From assembly GCA_046704385.1 (NCBI GenBank), contig JBJKSB010000074.1, forward strand, positions 1-64,000: a stretch of DNA of 64,000 nucleotides. Reading direction: 5' to 3'. The notes under the pieces are model-generated. The model made no database searches, was not told where the DNA came from, and worked only from the letters and a program-made list of their open reading frames with translations. This document shows positions 17,445 through 26,232 of the stretch, piece after piece; position 1 is the first letter of the stretch; every line of letters starts with the position of its first letter. The translations under genes were made by a program, and so were the position numbers. The DNA is from GH45 sp046704385. Its GTDB lineage: Bacteria > Bacteroidota > Bacteroidia > Bacteroidales > SZUA-534.

Positions 17445-18356
17445 TTATCCTCTTACAAATAATGCTTTAATAATCAACCCGGCCATTTTGGGATTTTCCT
17501 TAAGCCTGCGGGTTGAATAGCCAAACCAGTGTTCACCAAAAGGTACATAAACACGCAAACGGTGTCCTTTATCCACAATACTTTGACGCAATTCAGGTGT
17601 TACACCGTAAAGCATCTGAAATTCATATTTATCTTTGGAAACATTATATTTTTCAATAAGTTTATAGGCTCCTTCAACCAAAGGTTTATCGTGTGTGGCA
17701 ATACCCGGATATATTCCTTTTTGAAACATATATTCCAGATCTTCCAGATAATGCTGGTTTACCTCCTCATACTTTTTGTATGCAATAGTAGCCGGCTCAA
17801 CATAAATACCTTTGCATAAACGATAATTCATCGGGTTTTCATCGCTGTGAATATCCAGCAAATTTTCAATATCGTTAATTGTCCTTTTCATGTATGCCTG
17901 AAGAACTAATCCACAGTTTTTAGGAAATTCTGCTTTAAGTTTCCTGTACAACTCAATAGTTATGGTAGTACATGGAGAATCCTCCATATCAACACGGATA
18001 AAATTATTATATGAAGCCGCTTTAGCAACAATAGCACGAATATGCTGGAAACAAACTTCCTGATCAAGCAATAATCCAAACATACTTGGCTTAACCGAAT
18101 AATTTCCATCAATGCCTTCAGCCTGTATCCTGTCAATTAATTCAAGATATTCATCCCTGTTTTTTTCTGCCTCTTCAAGGGTTTTAATAAATTCTCCTAG
18201 AATATCCATTGTAACCATAATTCCCTTCTGGTTCAATTCCTTCGCGGCTTTAATGGCATCATCCATGGTAATTCCGGCAATGTATCTTTTTGAAAAAATC
18301 CAAATTAGTTTTTTTGGCATATATGGCAGCATGGCTGCTATTAGTTTATTGAACAT
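17445..18356 (-). CDS. Proline dehydrogenase
   Basis: A 303-residue single-domain proline dehydrogenase (FAD-dependent PutA/ProDH TIM barrel), oxidising proline to pyrroline-5-carboxylate. Recognisable parts are the N-terminal VFNKLIAAMLPYMPK-like helix, VSVKPSMFGLLLDQE-type barrel strands (here YSVKPSMFGLLLD), FIRVDMEDS near residue 120, and the C-terminal YVPFGEHWFGYSTRRLKENP that holds the substrate-binding Tyr-x-x-Arg-Arg. It is shorter than the bifunctional PutA, so P5C dehydrogenase must be encoded elsewhere. It diverges from the amino-acid symporter gene, a sensible metabolic neighbour. Confidence 0.92.
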   Translation of the reverse strand: MFNKLIAAMLPYMPKKLIWIFSKRYIAGITMDDAIKAAKELNQKGIMVTMDILGEFIKTLEEAEKNRDEYLELIDRIQAEGIDGNYSVKPSMFGLLLDQEVCFQHIRAIVAKAASYNNFIRVDMEDSPCTTITIELYRKLKAEFPKNCGLVLQAYMKRTINDIENLLDIHSDENPMNYRLCKGIYVEPATIAYKKYEEVNQHYLEDLEYMFQKGIYPGIATHDKPLVEGAYKLIEKYNVSKDKYEFQMLYGVTPELRQSIVDKGHRLRVYVPFGEHWFGYSTRRLKENPKMAGLIIKALFVRG

Positions 18357-18407
18357 GACTTTAAATTTTAATACGTTTTATTAGTAGTTAAACCCTTTTA
18401 ACCTCGC

Positions 18408-18434
18408 CAAAGTTAATATTCTGAACCTAACCAA
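18408..18434 (-). promoter_or_regulatory. Putative promoter of the proline dehydrogenase gene
   Basis: On the minus strand an exact TAnnTTTG box (TAACTTTG, 18408-18415) follows TTG (18432-18434) by 16 bases, slightly short. It lies about 50 bases before the start codon. The surrounding gap 18357-18670 holds only the two divergent promoters. Confidence 0.4.
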
Positions 18435-18621
18435 ATAATACTTTTACAACAGGAAAACATCTGATCAAAATCACAGTTTTTTAACATATTTAAACTTTAA
18501 CCATCTCATTTTAAATTGATTAAATTTCTAAGTATTTAACCACCAATTTGAAGCTAGTCAGGGTATTGATTCTCAAATACTAAAATTACACATGGGTTTA
18601 TTTGAAGTAAATGCTTTTTAG

Positions 18622-18653
18622 TTTGAGAGCTGGGTTAAAATTATGCATCTTTG
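18622..18653 (+). promoter_or_regulatory. Putative promoter of the DAACS symporter gene
   Basis: TTTG (18622-18625), 20 bases, then CATCTTTG (18646-18653), one mismatch from TAnnTTTG. It lies just before the ATG at 18671 and downstream of an earlier in-frame ATG at 18611, so it argues for the later start. Confidence 0.45.
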
Positions 18654-18670
18654 TAACAAACCGAAGTATT

Positions 18671-19882
18671 ATGAAGAAAATCGCGCTATACTGGCAAATA
18701 CTGATTGCATTTATTCTGGCTGTTGTTTATGGAATCTTCTTTAAGGATTATACTAACTATGTTTCCTGGATGGGGGTTGTTTTCCTTAAGGGATTGAAAA
18801 TGATAATTATACCTTTAATTCTGTCATCTATAATTTCGGGTGTAACTAATATTGGTGATGCCGGAAATTTAGGCCGGTTAAGCCTGAAAACCTTCACATA
18901 TTATGTGGCCACAAGTATATTTGCCCTTTTAACGGGATTGGTACTTGTTAATATTTTTAAACCCGGAGTTGGTGCCGATCTTGGGTTTCAAAAAAGCGTT
19001 GAGGAATTGGCCGTTGGCCGTGAATCTTTTAAAGATACGCTGATTAACATTATACCTGAAAATGTATTTCAGGCTATGGCTGATAACAAAATGCTTTCCA
19101 TTATTTTCTTCGCCATATTATTGGGGTTCTTCATTACCCGCAGCAACGACAAAAGCCGGATTTTTCTTACCGACTTATTCAACTCATTCTTTGATGTTAT
19201 GATGAAGATGACCCTGTTTATCATCAAATTTACACCACTGGGCATTTTTGGGATTGTTGTAAAAGTTGTTTCAGAGCAAAACAATCTGGTAGAGCTTTTT
19301 TCACGATTGGGTCAGTATATGTTTGTTGTGCTTCTCGCACTGATTATACACTCATTCATAACCTTACCACTGCTGGTAAAACTTATAGGTAAAAGCAATC
19401 CGCTAAAACAGTTCAAGGCCATGCGTGAAGCTTTACTTACTGCATTTTCCACATCATCGTCGAGCGCTACCTTACCACTCACCATGGACGCAGTTGAAAA
19501 CCGTGCGGGTGTTTCAAATAAAATAACCAGTTTTACCTTACCGTTAGGTGCTACTGTTAATATGGATGGCACGGCCTTGTATGAACTGGTTGCCACAATA
19601 TTTATCGCACAAGCTTATGGAATGCATTTAAGTTTTGGTCAGCAAATTATTGTAGTTATTACCGGACTCTTGGCATCTATTGGGGCTGCGGGTATTCCCA
19701 TGGCAGGGCTGGTAATGATAACTGTAGTTTTATCGGCCGTGGGTTTGCCGCTTGAAGGCATTGGGCTTATATTGGCAGTCGACCGTATTTTGGATATGTT
19801 CCGGACCACTGTAAATGTTTGGAGCGACAGTTGTGGTGCGGTGATAATAGCAAAAAGTGAAGGTGAGGAATTGAATATTTAA
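18671..19882 (+). CDS. Dicarboxylate/amino acid:cation symporter (DAACS family)
   Basis: A 403-residue inner-membrane symporter of the GltP/DctA type. The hallmark serine-rich re-entrant loop (STSSSSATLPLTMD, about residues 262-275) and NMDGTALYE (about 300) are intact, as are the glycine- and proline-rich HP2 segment and the final DRILDMFRTTVNVWSDS that carries the Asp/Arg of the substrate site. The transported acid is likely glutamate or aspartate, with Na+ or H+. It is divergent from proline dehydrogenase, whose pathway ends in glutamate. A dispersed hairpin of the GGAA-rich family follows the stop. Confidence 0.92.
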   Translation: MKKIALYWQILIAFILAVVYGIFFKDYTNYVSWMGVVFLKGLKMIIIPLILSSIISGVTNIGDAGNLGRLSLKTFTYYVATSIFALLTGLVLVNIFKPGVGADLGFQKSVEELAVGRESFKDTLINIIPENVFQAMADNKMLSIIFFAILLGFFITRSNDKSRIFLTDLFNSFFDVMMKMTLFIIKFTPLGIFGIVVKVVSEQNNLVELFSRLGQYMFVVLLALIIHSFITLPLLVKLIGKSNPLKQFKAMREALLTAFSTSSSSATLPLTMDAVENRAGVSNKITSFTLPLGATVNMDGTALYELVATIFIAQAYGMHLSFGQQIIVVITGLLASIGAAGIPMAGLVMITVVLSAVGLPLEGIGLILAVDRILDMFRTTVNVWSDSCGAVIIAKSEGEELNI

Positions 19883-19951
19883 TAGACCTGAATTTTATTC
19901 TAGTGCTATTGTTATTATTGAATCGCAGCAATTTAAACAGTTTTATTTTTG

Positions 19952-20026
19952 TGGAATACTGGAAAATTGAAGAAATGGAATTGTTCATAAGATGATTACC
20001 CAATTTTCCATCATTCCGGTTTTCCA
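19952..20026. repeat. GGAA-rich intergenic repeat, copy A
   Basis: Repeating GGAAnAnTGG-like units on the left (TGGAATACTGGAAAATTG, about 19952-19969) face their complement on the right (CAATTTTCCATCATTCCG, about 20001-20018), giving an imperfect hairpin after the symporter gene. Related sequence is seen at 33674-33704 and 39276-39342. Confidence 0.5.
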
Positions 20027-20094
20027 ATAAACTTCAATTAAACTACCATAATTATTAACAATTCAACCAGTTCTTAAAATAAGCACACGCGAAA

Positions 20095-20583
20095 CTATAT
20101 TTCTTTCTGAAATATAGCAACATCAAGAATGCGATTAAACTTTTCACCAATATTTTTCATCAGGCCCACTTGTTTGTAACCCATTTTAGTAAAGAGCCTT
20201 ATGCTGCCTGTATTTTCATAGGTAATCACACCTATAAGGTTTTTGATTCCATTATTAGCTGCATAATTCTCCAAATACTCCAGTGTTTGTTGACCAATCC
20301 CCTTTTTTTGAAATTCTGGTTTCAGATATAAAGTAATTTCTGCTGACCTGTTATAGGCTTGTCGCGGCTTATAATTTCCAAGGTAACAATACCCGCAAAA
20401 ATCACCATCAGAAAATACTGTATAAGTTTTATACAAGTTATGATTTAAGGGCAAGGCCTTCTGGATATCGTCAAGCGAAAGTGGCTCCATGTGAAAAGTT
20501 GCCAATGAATTCTTAATATAATAATTATAAAGTTCCAGAATTTGAATTAAATCGGAATAAGTAGTTTCTTTAAACTCAACCAT
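20095..20583 (-). CDS. GNAT family N-acetyltransferase
   Basis: A 162-residue acetyltransferase of the GNAT fold, nearest in style to the phosphinothricin/PatA-like group: ILELYNYYIKNSLATF at the N-terminus, the acetyl-CoA P-loop region KKGIGQQTLEYL (about 113-124), and IGVITYENTGSIRLFTKMGYKQVG near the C-terminus. Cytoplasmic; the acceptor is unknown. It starts 5 bases after the C-GCAxxG-C-C gene, so it is the last gene of a helicase operon on the minus strand. Confidence 0.88.
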   Translation of the reverse strand: MVEFKETTYSDLIQILELYNYYIKNSLATFHMEPLSLDDIQKALPLNHNLYKTYTVFSDGDFCGYCYLGNYKPRQAYNRSAEITLYLKPEFQKKGIGQQTLEYLENYAANNGIKNLIGVITYENTGSIRLFTKMGYKQVGLMKNIGEKFNRILDVAIFQKEI

Positions 20584-20588
20584 GGTCG

Positions 20589-21044
20589 TTAGTGATTGGA
20601 AGATTCCGCAATTATCTGTTCAACAATTTCTACAGCATTTTCTACCAACCTGGGGCATAATGTTGAAAACAAATCCTTACTTAGAGCTGCCTCTTTACCC
20701 TGGGGTGTGCTTATATCATGACCCAAAAGTGTTTTACATTCAAGCGAGCCGTTGTTATTTATAAATTTTTGGTTAAAATTATCCATTAACCTATAGGTAT
20801 TTTCTTTTAATTCAGGTGCTAAAGTAAATTTTTTACTACTGATCATTCCCAGTGCCATGTAAGCACCTGTTACCGCGCCACAGGTTTTACCCTGTTGACA
20901 CATTCCGCCACCGAAACCTGAGCCCAGACTAAGTGCCTGAAGCTGAGTCAAACCTAAATCATCGGCAAAAGCCGCCAGTGTTGATTGACAACAGTTGGCC
21001 GAATTTGAAAATAGCAGTTTTGCTATTAAAATTTTGTTTTTCAT
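20589..21044 (-). CDS. C-GCAxxG-C-C family redox-type protein
   Basis: A 151-residue protein of the C_GCAxxG_C_C family, named for its cysteine pattern: NCCQSTLAAF (about residues 17-26) and GGGMCQQGKTCGAVTGA (about 47-63), with a later Cys. These are probably redox-active or metal-binding, and the genes are often near oxidoreductases. Exact function unknown. It lies between the helicase (42 bases upstream) and the GNAT gene (5 bases downstream), so the three are likely co-transcribed. Confidence 0.85.
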   Translation of the reverse strand: MKNKILIAKLLFSNSANCCQSTLAAFADDLGLTQLQALSLGSGFGGGMCQQGKTCGAVTGAYMALGMISSKKFTLAPELKENTYRLMDNFNQKFINNNGSLECKTLLGHDISTPQGKEAALSKDLFSTLCPRLVENAVEIVEQIIAESSNH

Positions 21045-21086
21045 AAATTATATGTCATTAAAAACCGAATAAAATATCTGATCAAA

Positions 21087-22529
21087 CTAATTTAATTCAA
21101 AAAAATCATCTTTAAAATTAACCAGGTAAAGTTTTTCAACCGGCCTGGTAAGTGCAGTATATAGCCAGCGCAGATATTCCACATTTAACATTTCATCAGT
21201 TAACCAGCCCTGATCGACAAATACAGCTTTCCATTGCCCGCCCTGAGCTTTGTGACAGGTTATAGCATAACTGAACTTAACTTGTAAGGCATTAAAATAA
21301 GGATTTTCCTTTACGGCCTTAATTCTATCACGTTTGGTTTTAAGATTACTATAATCTTCAAGCACTGAATAAAAAAACTTGTTGTTTTGTTCCGAAGTTA
21401 GGGCAGCCGATTCTGAAGTCAGAGTATCAAGCATAATATTGGCATCAATTTCCAAATCAGGGTAATCCATGAATTTTAAAGAAACATCGGCAAACCGAAA
21501 TCCATACATTTCGGTATATTTTCCCAATCGCGTTATTTCAACTATATCGCCGTTGGCAATAAAATCGGTTTTCTCCCTTTCTTCTTCTGTTAACCAATAA
21601 TAATTATTTTTCACCACCATTAAATAATCACCTACCGACAATTCATCATCACGCCAGAGTATCGATCGTCGTATGCCTTCGTTGTAGCGGTTGGCCCTTT
21701 TATTCGACCGGCAGACAATCATGGTATTTTCAGCACCATATTTATTATAACAATTTTCAATTTCTTCAATTAAATCGGCACCTGAAAGCCTAGTGATATC
21801 AGTAAACCCTTTAACCTGAAATTCAGGATAACCTTCAATTTCATCTGCAATACGCTCCCGAAGTAAAGTGGCATTTAATAAAACACCAGATTTTTCCGAT
21901 TGCCTTACCACTTGTTTTAATTCAATTTCATGAACCTCAAAACCCATACTATCGAATACACGGGCATCAAGCGCCGGACTTACTTCCAGTCCAACCGGCG
22001 GCAATTGTGCCGTATCGCCCACCAGGATTAGTTTGCAGTTTGCTCCGTTATAAACATATTCCATTAAATCATCAAGTAATCTTCCACTTCCAAATACAGA
22101 ATTTTCATTGGTAAAATTCGAAATCATTGATGATTCATCAACAATAAACAGGGTATTATTATGAAGATTTTTATCAAGTGTAAATTCACCAATACCGTCC
22201 TTTTGTGATTTTTGCCGATATATTTTTTTATGAATTGTTGATGCTGCTTTTCCTGAATAACCTGATAAAACTTTAGCAGCCCGTCCGGTTGGAGCCAATA
22301 AGACCGATTTAAGCCGTACCGCCGGAAGACACTTTACCAAAGCGCTTACTATTGAGGTTTTTCCGGTCCCTGCATACCCCTTTACCAGAAACACCTTATC
22401 CTGCCCGGCCATGACATCTTTAAAGTCAAGAATAAAATCCGAAAGCTTTTCAATCAAAATTCTCTGATCCTCTGTTGGAATGTGTTCAAGTTTTTTGGTT
22501 AAAATCTCATTTATATGATTTTTAAGCAT
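21087..22529 (-). CDS. RecD-like ATP-dependent DNA helicase (superfamily 1)
   Basis: A 480-residue SF1 helicase of the short RecD2/Dda-like kind common in Bacteroidota. Motif I is GYAGTGKTS (about 51-59), motif II is DESSM, motif III is GDTAQLPPV, and the UvrD-like C-terminal motifs end in SYAITCHKAQGGQWKAVFVD and YTALTRPVEKL. It lacks the N-terminal extension of full RecD2. It should unwind DNA in a 5'-3' direction in repair or conjugation-related processes, by family analogy. First gene of a minus-strand operon with the C-GCAxxG-C-C and GNAT genes. Confidence 0.9.
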   Translation of the reverse strand: MLKNHINEILTKKLEHIPTEDQRILIEKLSDFILDFKDVMAGQDKVFLVKGYAGTGKTSIVSALVKCLPAVRLKSVLLAPTGRAAKVLSGYSGKAASTIHKKIYRQKSQKDGIGEFTLDKNLHNNTLFIVDESSMISNFTNENSVFGSGRLLDDLMEYVYNGANCKLILVGDTAQLPPVGLEVSPALDARVFDSMGFEVHEIELKQVVRQSEKSGVLLNATLLRERIADEIEGYPEFQVKGFTDITRLSGADLIEEIENCYNKYGAENTMIVCRSNKRANRYNEGIRRSILWRDDELSVGDYLMVVKNNYYWLTEEEREKTDFIANGDIVEITRLGKYTEMYGFRFADVSLKFMDYPDLEIDANIMLDTLTSESAALTSEQNNKFFYSVLEDYSNLKTKRDRIKAVKENPYFNALQVKFSYAITCHKAQGGQWKAVFVDQGWLTDEMLNVEYLRWLYTALTRPVEKLYLVNFKDDFFELN

Positions 22530-22555
22530 AATGTCAGAAAAATGTATTTGTGGAA

Positions 22556-22584
22556 TTGCTGAACTAAAATAATTTTTAAATTTG
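22556..22584 (+). promoter_or_regulatory. Putative promoter of the TM-protein/DUF3822/rsmD operon
   Basis: TTG (22556-22558), 18 bases, then an exact TAnnTTTG box, TAAATTTG (22577-22584). It would leave a leader of about 115 bases before the ATG at 22706. Confidence 0.45.
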
Positions 22585-22705
22585 CAACCAAACTTATTAA
22601 ATAGTTTAATTCTTTTTATGGATTTTTTATAAAATTGTATCCTATGGAAGGAATTATTGAATTTTAAGATTAATAAATGAAAATTAAATAATAAAAGCTA
22701 TACAA

Positions 22706-23320
22706 ATGAAAAAAACTATTCAAATTGTCTTGGCGGTACTAATTGTGGTTCTAAGTTACTTTTTAGTAGAATCAATTATGAAACCTATCCGTTTTAAAAA
22801 AGAACAAACTCACAGGTACCAGGTTGTTATTCAAAAACTAAAAGATATTCGTACTGCACAATTGGCCTATAAAGATGTCTATGGACAATTTACTGGTAGT
22901 TTCGATACGCTTACCAACTTTGTTAAATATGATTCTCTTCCTTTGATTTTTAAAAAGGGTGAGATTCCGGAAGATTTACTTGGACAAATTACTGAAAAAG
23001 AGGCTATTGCCAAAGGAATGATTGTGCGTGATACAAGTCACGTGGCTGTACTGGATTCACTTTTCGGAAAAAGTTATCCAATTGATTCGTTGCGCTTTAT
23101 ACCTTTCTCAGGAGGTAAGCAATTTAATTTAGCTCAGGGCCAGGTAATTACCGGTTCAAAATTAAAAGTTGATGTTTTTGAAGCTGCCGCTCCAAGTAAG
23201 TATATTCTTAAAGGTTTGGATCAACAAATGATTGTTAACCTGAATGATGGCTGGGATTATCCGGGCCTTAAAGTTGGATCGCTTGAAGAAGCAAATAATG
23301 CTGCGGGTAACTGGGAATAA
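22706..23320 (+). CDS. Single-span envelope protein, pseudopilin-like shape
   Basis: A 204-residue protein with one N-terminal hydrophobic helix (about 5-25) followed by a charged helix (RFKKEQTHRYQVVIQKLKDI) and RTAQLAYKDVYGQFTGSFDTL, then a beta-rich domain. This shape resembles pseudopilins, though there is no prepilin cleavage site. I recognise no named domain. Together with the DUF3822 gene 20 bases downstream and rsmD it forms a gene order I believe is frequent in Bacteroidota. Function unknown. Confidence 0.6.
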   Translation: MKKTIQIVLAVLIVVLSYFLVESIMKPIRFKKEQTHRYQVVIQKLKDIRTAQLAYKDVYGQFTGSFDTLTNFVKYDSLPLIFKKGEIPEDLLGQITEKEAIAKGMIVRDTSHVAVLDSLFGKSYPIDSLRFIPFSGGKQFNLAQGQVITGSKLKVDVFEAAAPSKYILKGLDQQMIVNLNDGWDYPGLKVGSLEEANNAAGNWE

Positions 23321-23340
23321 ACTTCTAAAAATGTTTTACC

Positions 23341-24198
23341 TTGTTTGAGCAAATTAAATTTATAGACAAATCGATTGATTTAAATAATATTAATAATTAT
23401 CACTTATCCCTTCAGGTTTACTTGAAGGGATTTTCTTTTTGTTTGCTCGATCGCGACAAAAATAGATTTTTATCCATCGGACATTACCATTTCGATAAAA
23501 TTACATCGTATAACATTCTGCTTGCTGAAATTGAAGAAATATTTATTAGCGAGGAAATTTTGAAACAAAATTATCAGCATGTAAAACTAATTTTTGTTAC
23601 TCCAAAATATTCGTACATCCCATCACCATTTTTTGATAAAAATGAAATTAATAATTTATACTCTTTCAACCATAAAATTGCCCAGGGCGACGAATTAAAT
23701 TCAAATTATATTTACGGGAATTCGTCATATGTTATTTATACCGTGCCAGGATATATTTCATCATTCTTTAAAGAGCGATTTAACAAAATTAAAATTTACC
23801 ATCACTCCTGCCCGTTAATTGAAGAAATTCTGCTTAAAGACAAGCTGAGTTTGGTAAAATACCGGGTATTCCTGAACATCATGCCCGAAATATTCGACAT
23901 TATTATTATTGAAAACGAGAAACTTAAGCTGTTTAACACTTTCGCTTATAGTTCTATAACTGATTTTCAGTATTTTGTACTGAACACTTTCGATCAGTTA
24001 CATATTTCACCCCTGGATATTCCGTTATCTGTTTTAGGCGTTGTTGATCGCGATGATATTAAGATTGAAAACTTAAAGAAATATATAAGAAACATCAACT
24101 ATTTTGAAAAACCTTCGCATTTTGAATATGCCTATGGTTTTAATGATATTCCCGATCATTATTTTACAAACCTTATAAATCTATACCAGTGCGGATAA
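23341..24198 (+). CDS. DUF3822 family protein
   Basis: A 285-residue protein of DUF3822, a Bacteroidota family thought to have an actin/ASKHA-like ATPase fold. No ATG opens the frame: an in-frame TAA lies at 23326-23328, and the TTG at 23341 is the plausible start, giving MFEQIKFID. No signal peptide. Overlaps rsmD by 10 bases, so translation is coupled. The neighbouring pseudopilin-like protein raises the idea of a PilM-like partner, which is speculation. Confidence 0.75.
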   Translation: MFEQIKFIDKSIDLNNINNYHLSLQVYLKGFSFCLLDRDKNRFLSIGHYHFDKITSYNILLAEIEEIFISEEILKQNYQHVKLIFVTPKYSYIPSPFFDKNEINNLYSFNHKIAQGDELNSNYIYGNSSYVIYTVPGYISSFFKERFNKIKIYHHSCPLIEEILLKDKLSLVKYRVFLNIMPEIFDIIIIENEKLKLFNTFAYSSITDFQYFVLNTFDQLHISPLDIPLSVLGVVDRDDIKIENLKKYIRNINYFEKPSHFEYAYGFNDIPDHYFTNLINLYQCG

Positions 24199-24731
24199 TC
24201 AGCGGCAAATTTCGAAAAAAGTCAATTTACCCGCCTAAAAATTTTCATGCCCGGCCTACTACCGACATGGCCAAGGAAAGTTTATTTAATATTCTTGAAA
24301 ATGAGTTTGATTTAGAGAATATTAAAGTACTGGACCTTTTCGGAGGAACCGGAAGTATTAGTTACGAATTTGCCTCACGCGGATGTCAGGATATCACCTG
24401 CGTGGAGTTAAATTTTAATCATTATTCCTTTATAAAAAGTACGGCTGCAAGCCTTGGCATCAGTGAAGAATTACATGTTACCAAAGCCAATGTTTTCAAT
24501 TACCTGCCCAAATGCCCGCATAAATACAATTTAATATTTGCTGATCCGCCTTACGAGCTAAAAAATATTGAAACCATTCCCGATCATGTTTTTAATAATC
24601 AACTGCTTTTACTTGGCGGAGTGTTAATTGTAGAACATTCAGATAAAACTTTATTTGCAAAGCATCCAAACTTTACACGACAAAAAACTTATGGGAGTGT
24701 AAATTTTAGTTTTTTTGAAATAGAAAAATAA
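24189..24731 (+). CDS. rsmD: 16S rRNA (guanine(966)-N(2))-methyltransferase RsmD
   Basis: A 180-residue SAM-dependent methyltransferase modifying G966 of 16S rRNA. N-terminal MRIISGKFRKKSI and ARPTTDMAKESLFNILEN are typical of RsmD; motif I is VLDLFGGTGSISYEFASRG (about 46-64), and the catalytic motif IV is ADPPYEL (about 120). It starts with GTG at 24189 inside the end of the DUF3822 gene. Length is normal. Confidence 0.93.
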   Translation: MRIISGKFRKKSIYPPKNFHARPTTDMAKESLFNILENEFDLENIKVLDLFGGTGSISYEFASRGCQDITCVELNFNHYSFIKSTAASLGISEELHVTKANVFNYLPKCPHKYNLIFADPPYELKNIETIPDHVFNNQLLLLGGVLIVEHSDKTLFAKHPNFTRQKTYGSVNFSFFEIEK

Positions 24732-24745
24732 TCATTTCTTATTTG

Positions 24746-24770
24746 AATTTTGTGTATAATACACAAAATT
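24746..24770. promoter_or_regulatory. Perfect palindrome upstream of the AbiE-type operon
   Basis: AATTTTGTGTAT (24746-24757), one central base, then ATACACAAAATT (24759-24770): a perfect 12-base inverted repeat 80 bases before the antitoxin-like gene. AbiEi antitoxins are known to repress their own operon through inverted repeats in the promoter, so this is the likely operator. It could also act as a terminator for rsmD, though no T-run follows. Confidence 0.6.
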
Positions 24771-24849
24771 AGACAATTAAAAATGAATTTATCATCACTG
24801 TTTATAATTTTTTGATTATATTCGTGAACTGAATACATGAATCATTTAT

Positions 24850-25437
24850 ATGTTTAGTTCACAAGCAATTCAAAATAACATTCTACTTTCGCTTTATCAA
24901 GATAGTAGAACCGTCTTTCGTCTCAGAGATATCGCTTTATTGACAGGCGAAACAAATTTTCTGAACCTTAATAACAAACTAAATTATTATGTCAGAACAA
25001 AAAAATTACAAAATCCTCGAAAGGGAATATATACAAAGCCAATTTTCAATTTTGAAGAACTTGCATGTTCTGTATTTGCTCCGTCATATATCTCGTTAGA
25101 ATATGTATTACAAAAGGCAGGGGTGGTTTTTCAATATGATCCAAGAATAACAGTTGTAAGCTACTTAAGCAGGACTATTGAAATTGGAGACCAGGAATTT
25201 ATTTTTCGAAAAATAAAAGGTGAAATTCTTACGAATACAGCTGGAATTATGATGCAAAATAACAATTTAAACATTGCATCACCTGAAAGGGCATTTTTAG
25301 ATATGCTCTATTTGAACAAAGATTATTACTTTGATAATCTTAATCCTTTAAAAAAAAGAGTAATAAACAAACTTTTAACTCAATATCAATCTAAAGTCCT
25401 GGCTACCAAAGTAGAAAAACTCTTTAAAAATGATTAA
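24850..25437 (+). CDS. AbiEi-type antitoxin / transcriptional regulator
   Basis: A 195-residue protein. The N-terminal third looks like a winged helix (VFRLRDIALLTGETNFLNLNNKLNYYVRTKKL, then NPRKGIYTKP); the rest matches the type IV antitoxin (AbiEi-like) family (SYISLEYVLQKAGVVFQY, then IASPERAFLDMLYL). In AbiE systems this protein represses the operon and counteracts the nucleotidyltransferase toxin. It overlaps the toxin gene by 8 bases, as usual for these pairs. A perfect palindrome upstream is the likely binding site. Confidence 0.85.
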   Translation: MFSSQAIQNNILLSLYQDSRTVFRLRDIALLTGETNFLNLNNKLNYYVRTKKLQNPRKGIYTKPIFNFEELACSVFAPSYISLEYVLQKAGVVFQYDPRITVVSYLSRTIEIGDQEFIFRKIKGEILTNTAGIMMQNNNLNIASPERAFLDMLYLNKDYYFDNLNPLKKRVINKLLTQYQSKVLATKVEKLFKND

Positions 25438-26128
25438 TTTAAACAAACACAGATTTTATCTGGTTCAGATTCTTAAAGACATATATTCAGACATTGAACT
25501 GGCAAATAGCCTGGGATTTAAAGGCGGAACAGCGTTAATGTTTTTTTATGATTTACCAAGGTTCTCTGTTGATCTTGATTTTAATTTACTTGATCAGGAA
25601 AAAGAGAATATTGTATATAATAAAGTACGTAAAATATTGCGCAAGCATGGAACCATTTTCGATGAAGCTAAAAAGTTTTATGGTCCGCTGGTTGTATTGG
25701 ATTATGGTTTTAATGAATGCAAATTAAAGGTTGAAATCACTAATAGGATATTTGATAATAGTTACGAAATTAAAAACCTGTTAGGCATAAATATAAAAGT
25801 TATGGTGCAAGAAGATATGTTTGCTCATAAACTTTGCGCGCTTCTTGACAGAGAATCAATAACCAACCGGGATATATTTGATTGCTGGTTTTTTATGCAA
25901 AAACAAACCCCAATTAATAAGGAAATTGTAGAATATCGAATGAAGATGTCATTAGCTGATCACATTCAAAAGTGCATTAATCAAATTGAGTCAATAAGTG
26001 ATAGGAGCTTATTACAAGGCTTGGGGGAATTAATGGACGACAAAACAAAAACATTTGTTCGTAATAAATTAAGCAAAGAAGTTATAGGATTATTAAAATT
26101 TTATAAAGATTTTCCTATTTTGAGTTAA
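25430..26128 (+). CDS. AbiEii-type nucleotidyltransferase toxin
   Basis: A 232-residue nucleotidyltransferase of the AbiEii/AbiGii family. The GG(S/T)A motif and metal-binding acids are visible as LGFKGGTALMFF (about 27-38) and RFSVDLDFNLL (about 43-53), and a later acid lies in CKLKVEITNR (about 100). AbiEii toxins transfer nucleotides to targets such as tRNA 3' ends and cause growth arrest or phage abortive infection. The pair with AbiEi appears intact. Its 3' end overlaps the remnant of a GIY-YIG gene on the other strand, which suggests the pair arrived by insertion. Confidence 0.87.
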   Translation: MINLNKHRFYLVQILKDIYSDIELANSLGFKGGTALMFFYDLPRFSVDLDFNLLDQEKENIVYNKVRKILRKHGTIFDEAKKFYGPLVVLDYGFNECKLKVEITNRIFDNSYEIKNLLGINIKVMVQEDMFAHKLCALLDRESITNRDIFDCWFFMQKQTPINKEIVEYRMKMSLADHIQKCINQIESISDRSLLQGLGELMDDKTKTFVRNKLSKEVIGLLKFYKDFPILS

Positions 26129-26228
26129 CACAATTATGTTTTCCCAATCTTTTTAACGGGTCTTCGGTAAAACCTTTATAAAAAGTATGGTCTAATTCGC
26201 TTTGTAATATGTATACGTAATAGGGCAT
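26115..26228 (-). pseudogene. Truncated GIY-YIG endonuclease-family gene
   Basis: Read on the minus strand, the ATG at 26228 opens a 37-codon frame with the typical N-terminus of a small GIY-YIG (UvrC/URI-like) protein: YYVYILQSELDHTFYKGFTE, then DPLKRLGKHN. It then runs into unrelated sequence and stops at 26115, where it enters the end of the toxin gene. Intact family members are roughly 80-100 residues, so about two thirds are missing. The rest is not seen on the other side of the AbiE-like pair, so the event was a replacement or deletion rather than a clean insertion. Too short for a general ORF scan. Confidence 0.75.
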
Positions 26229-26232
26229 TTTC

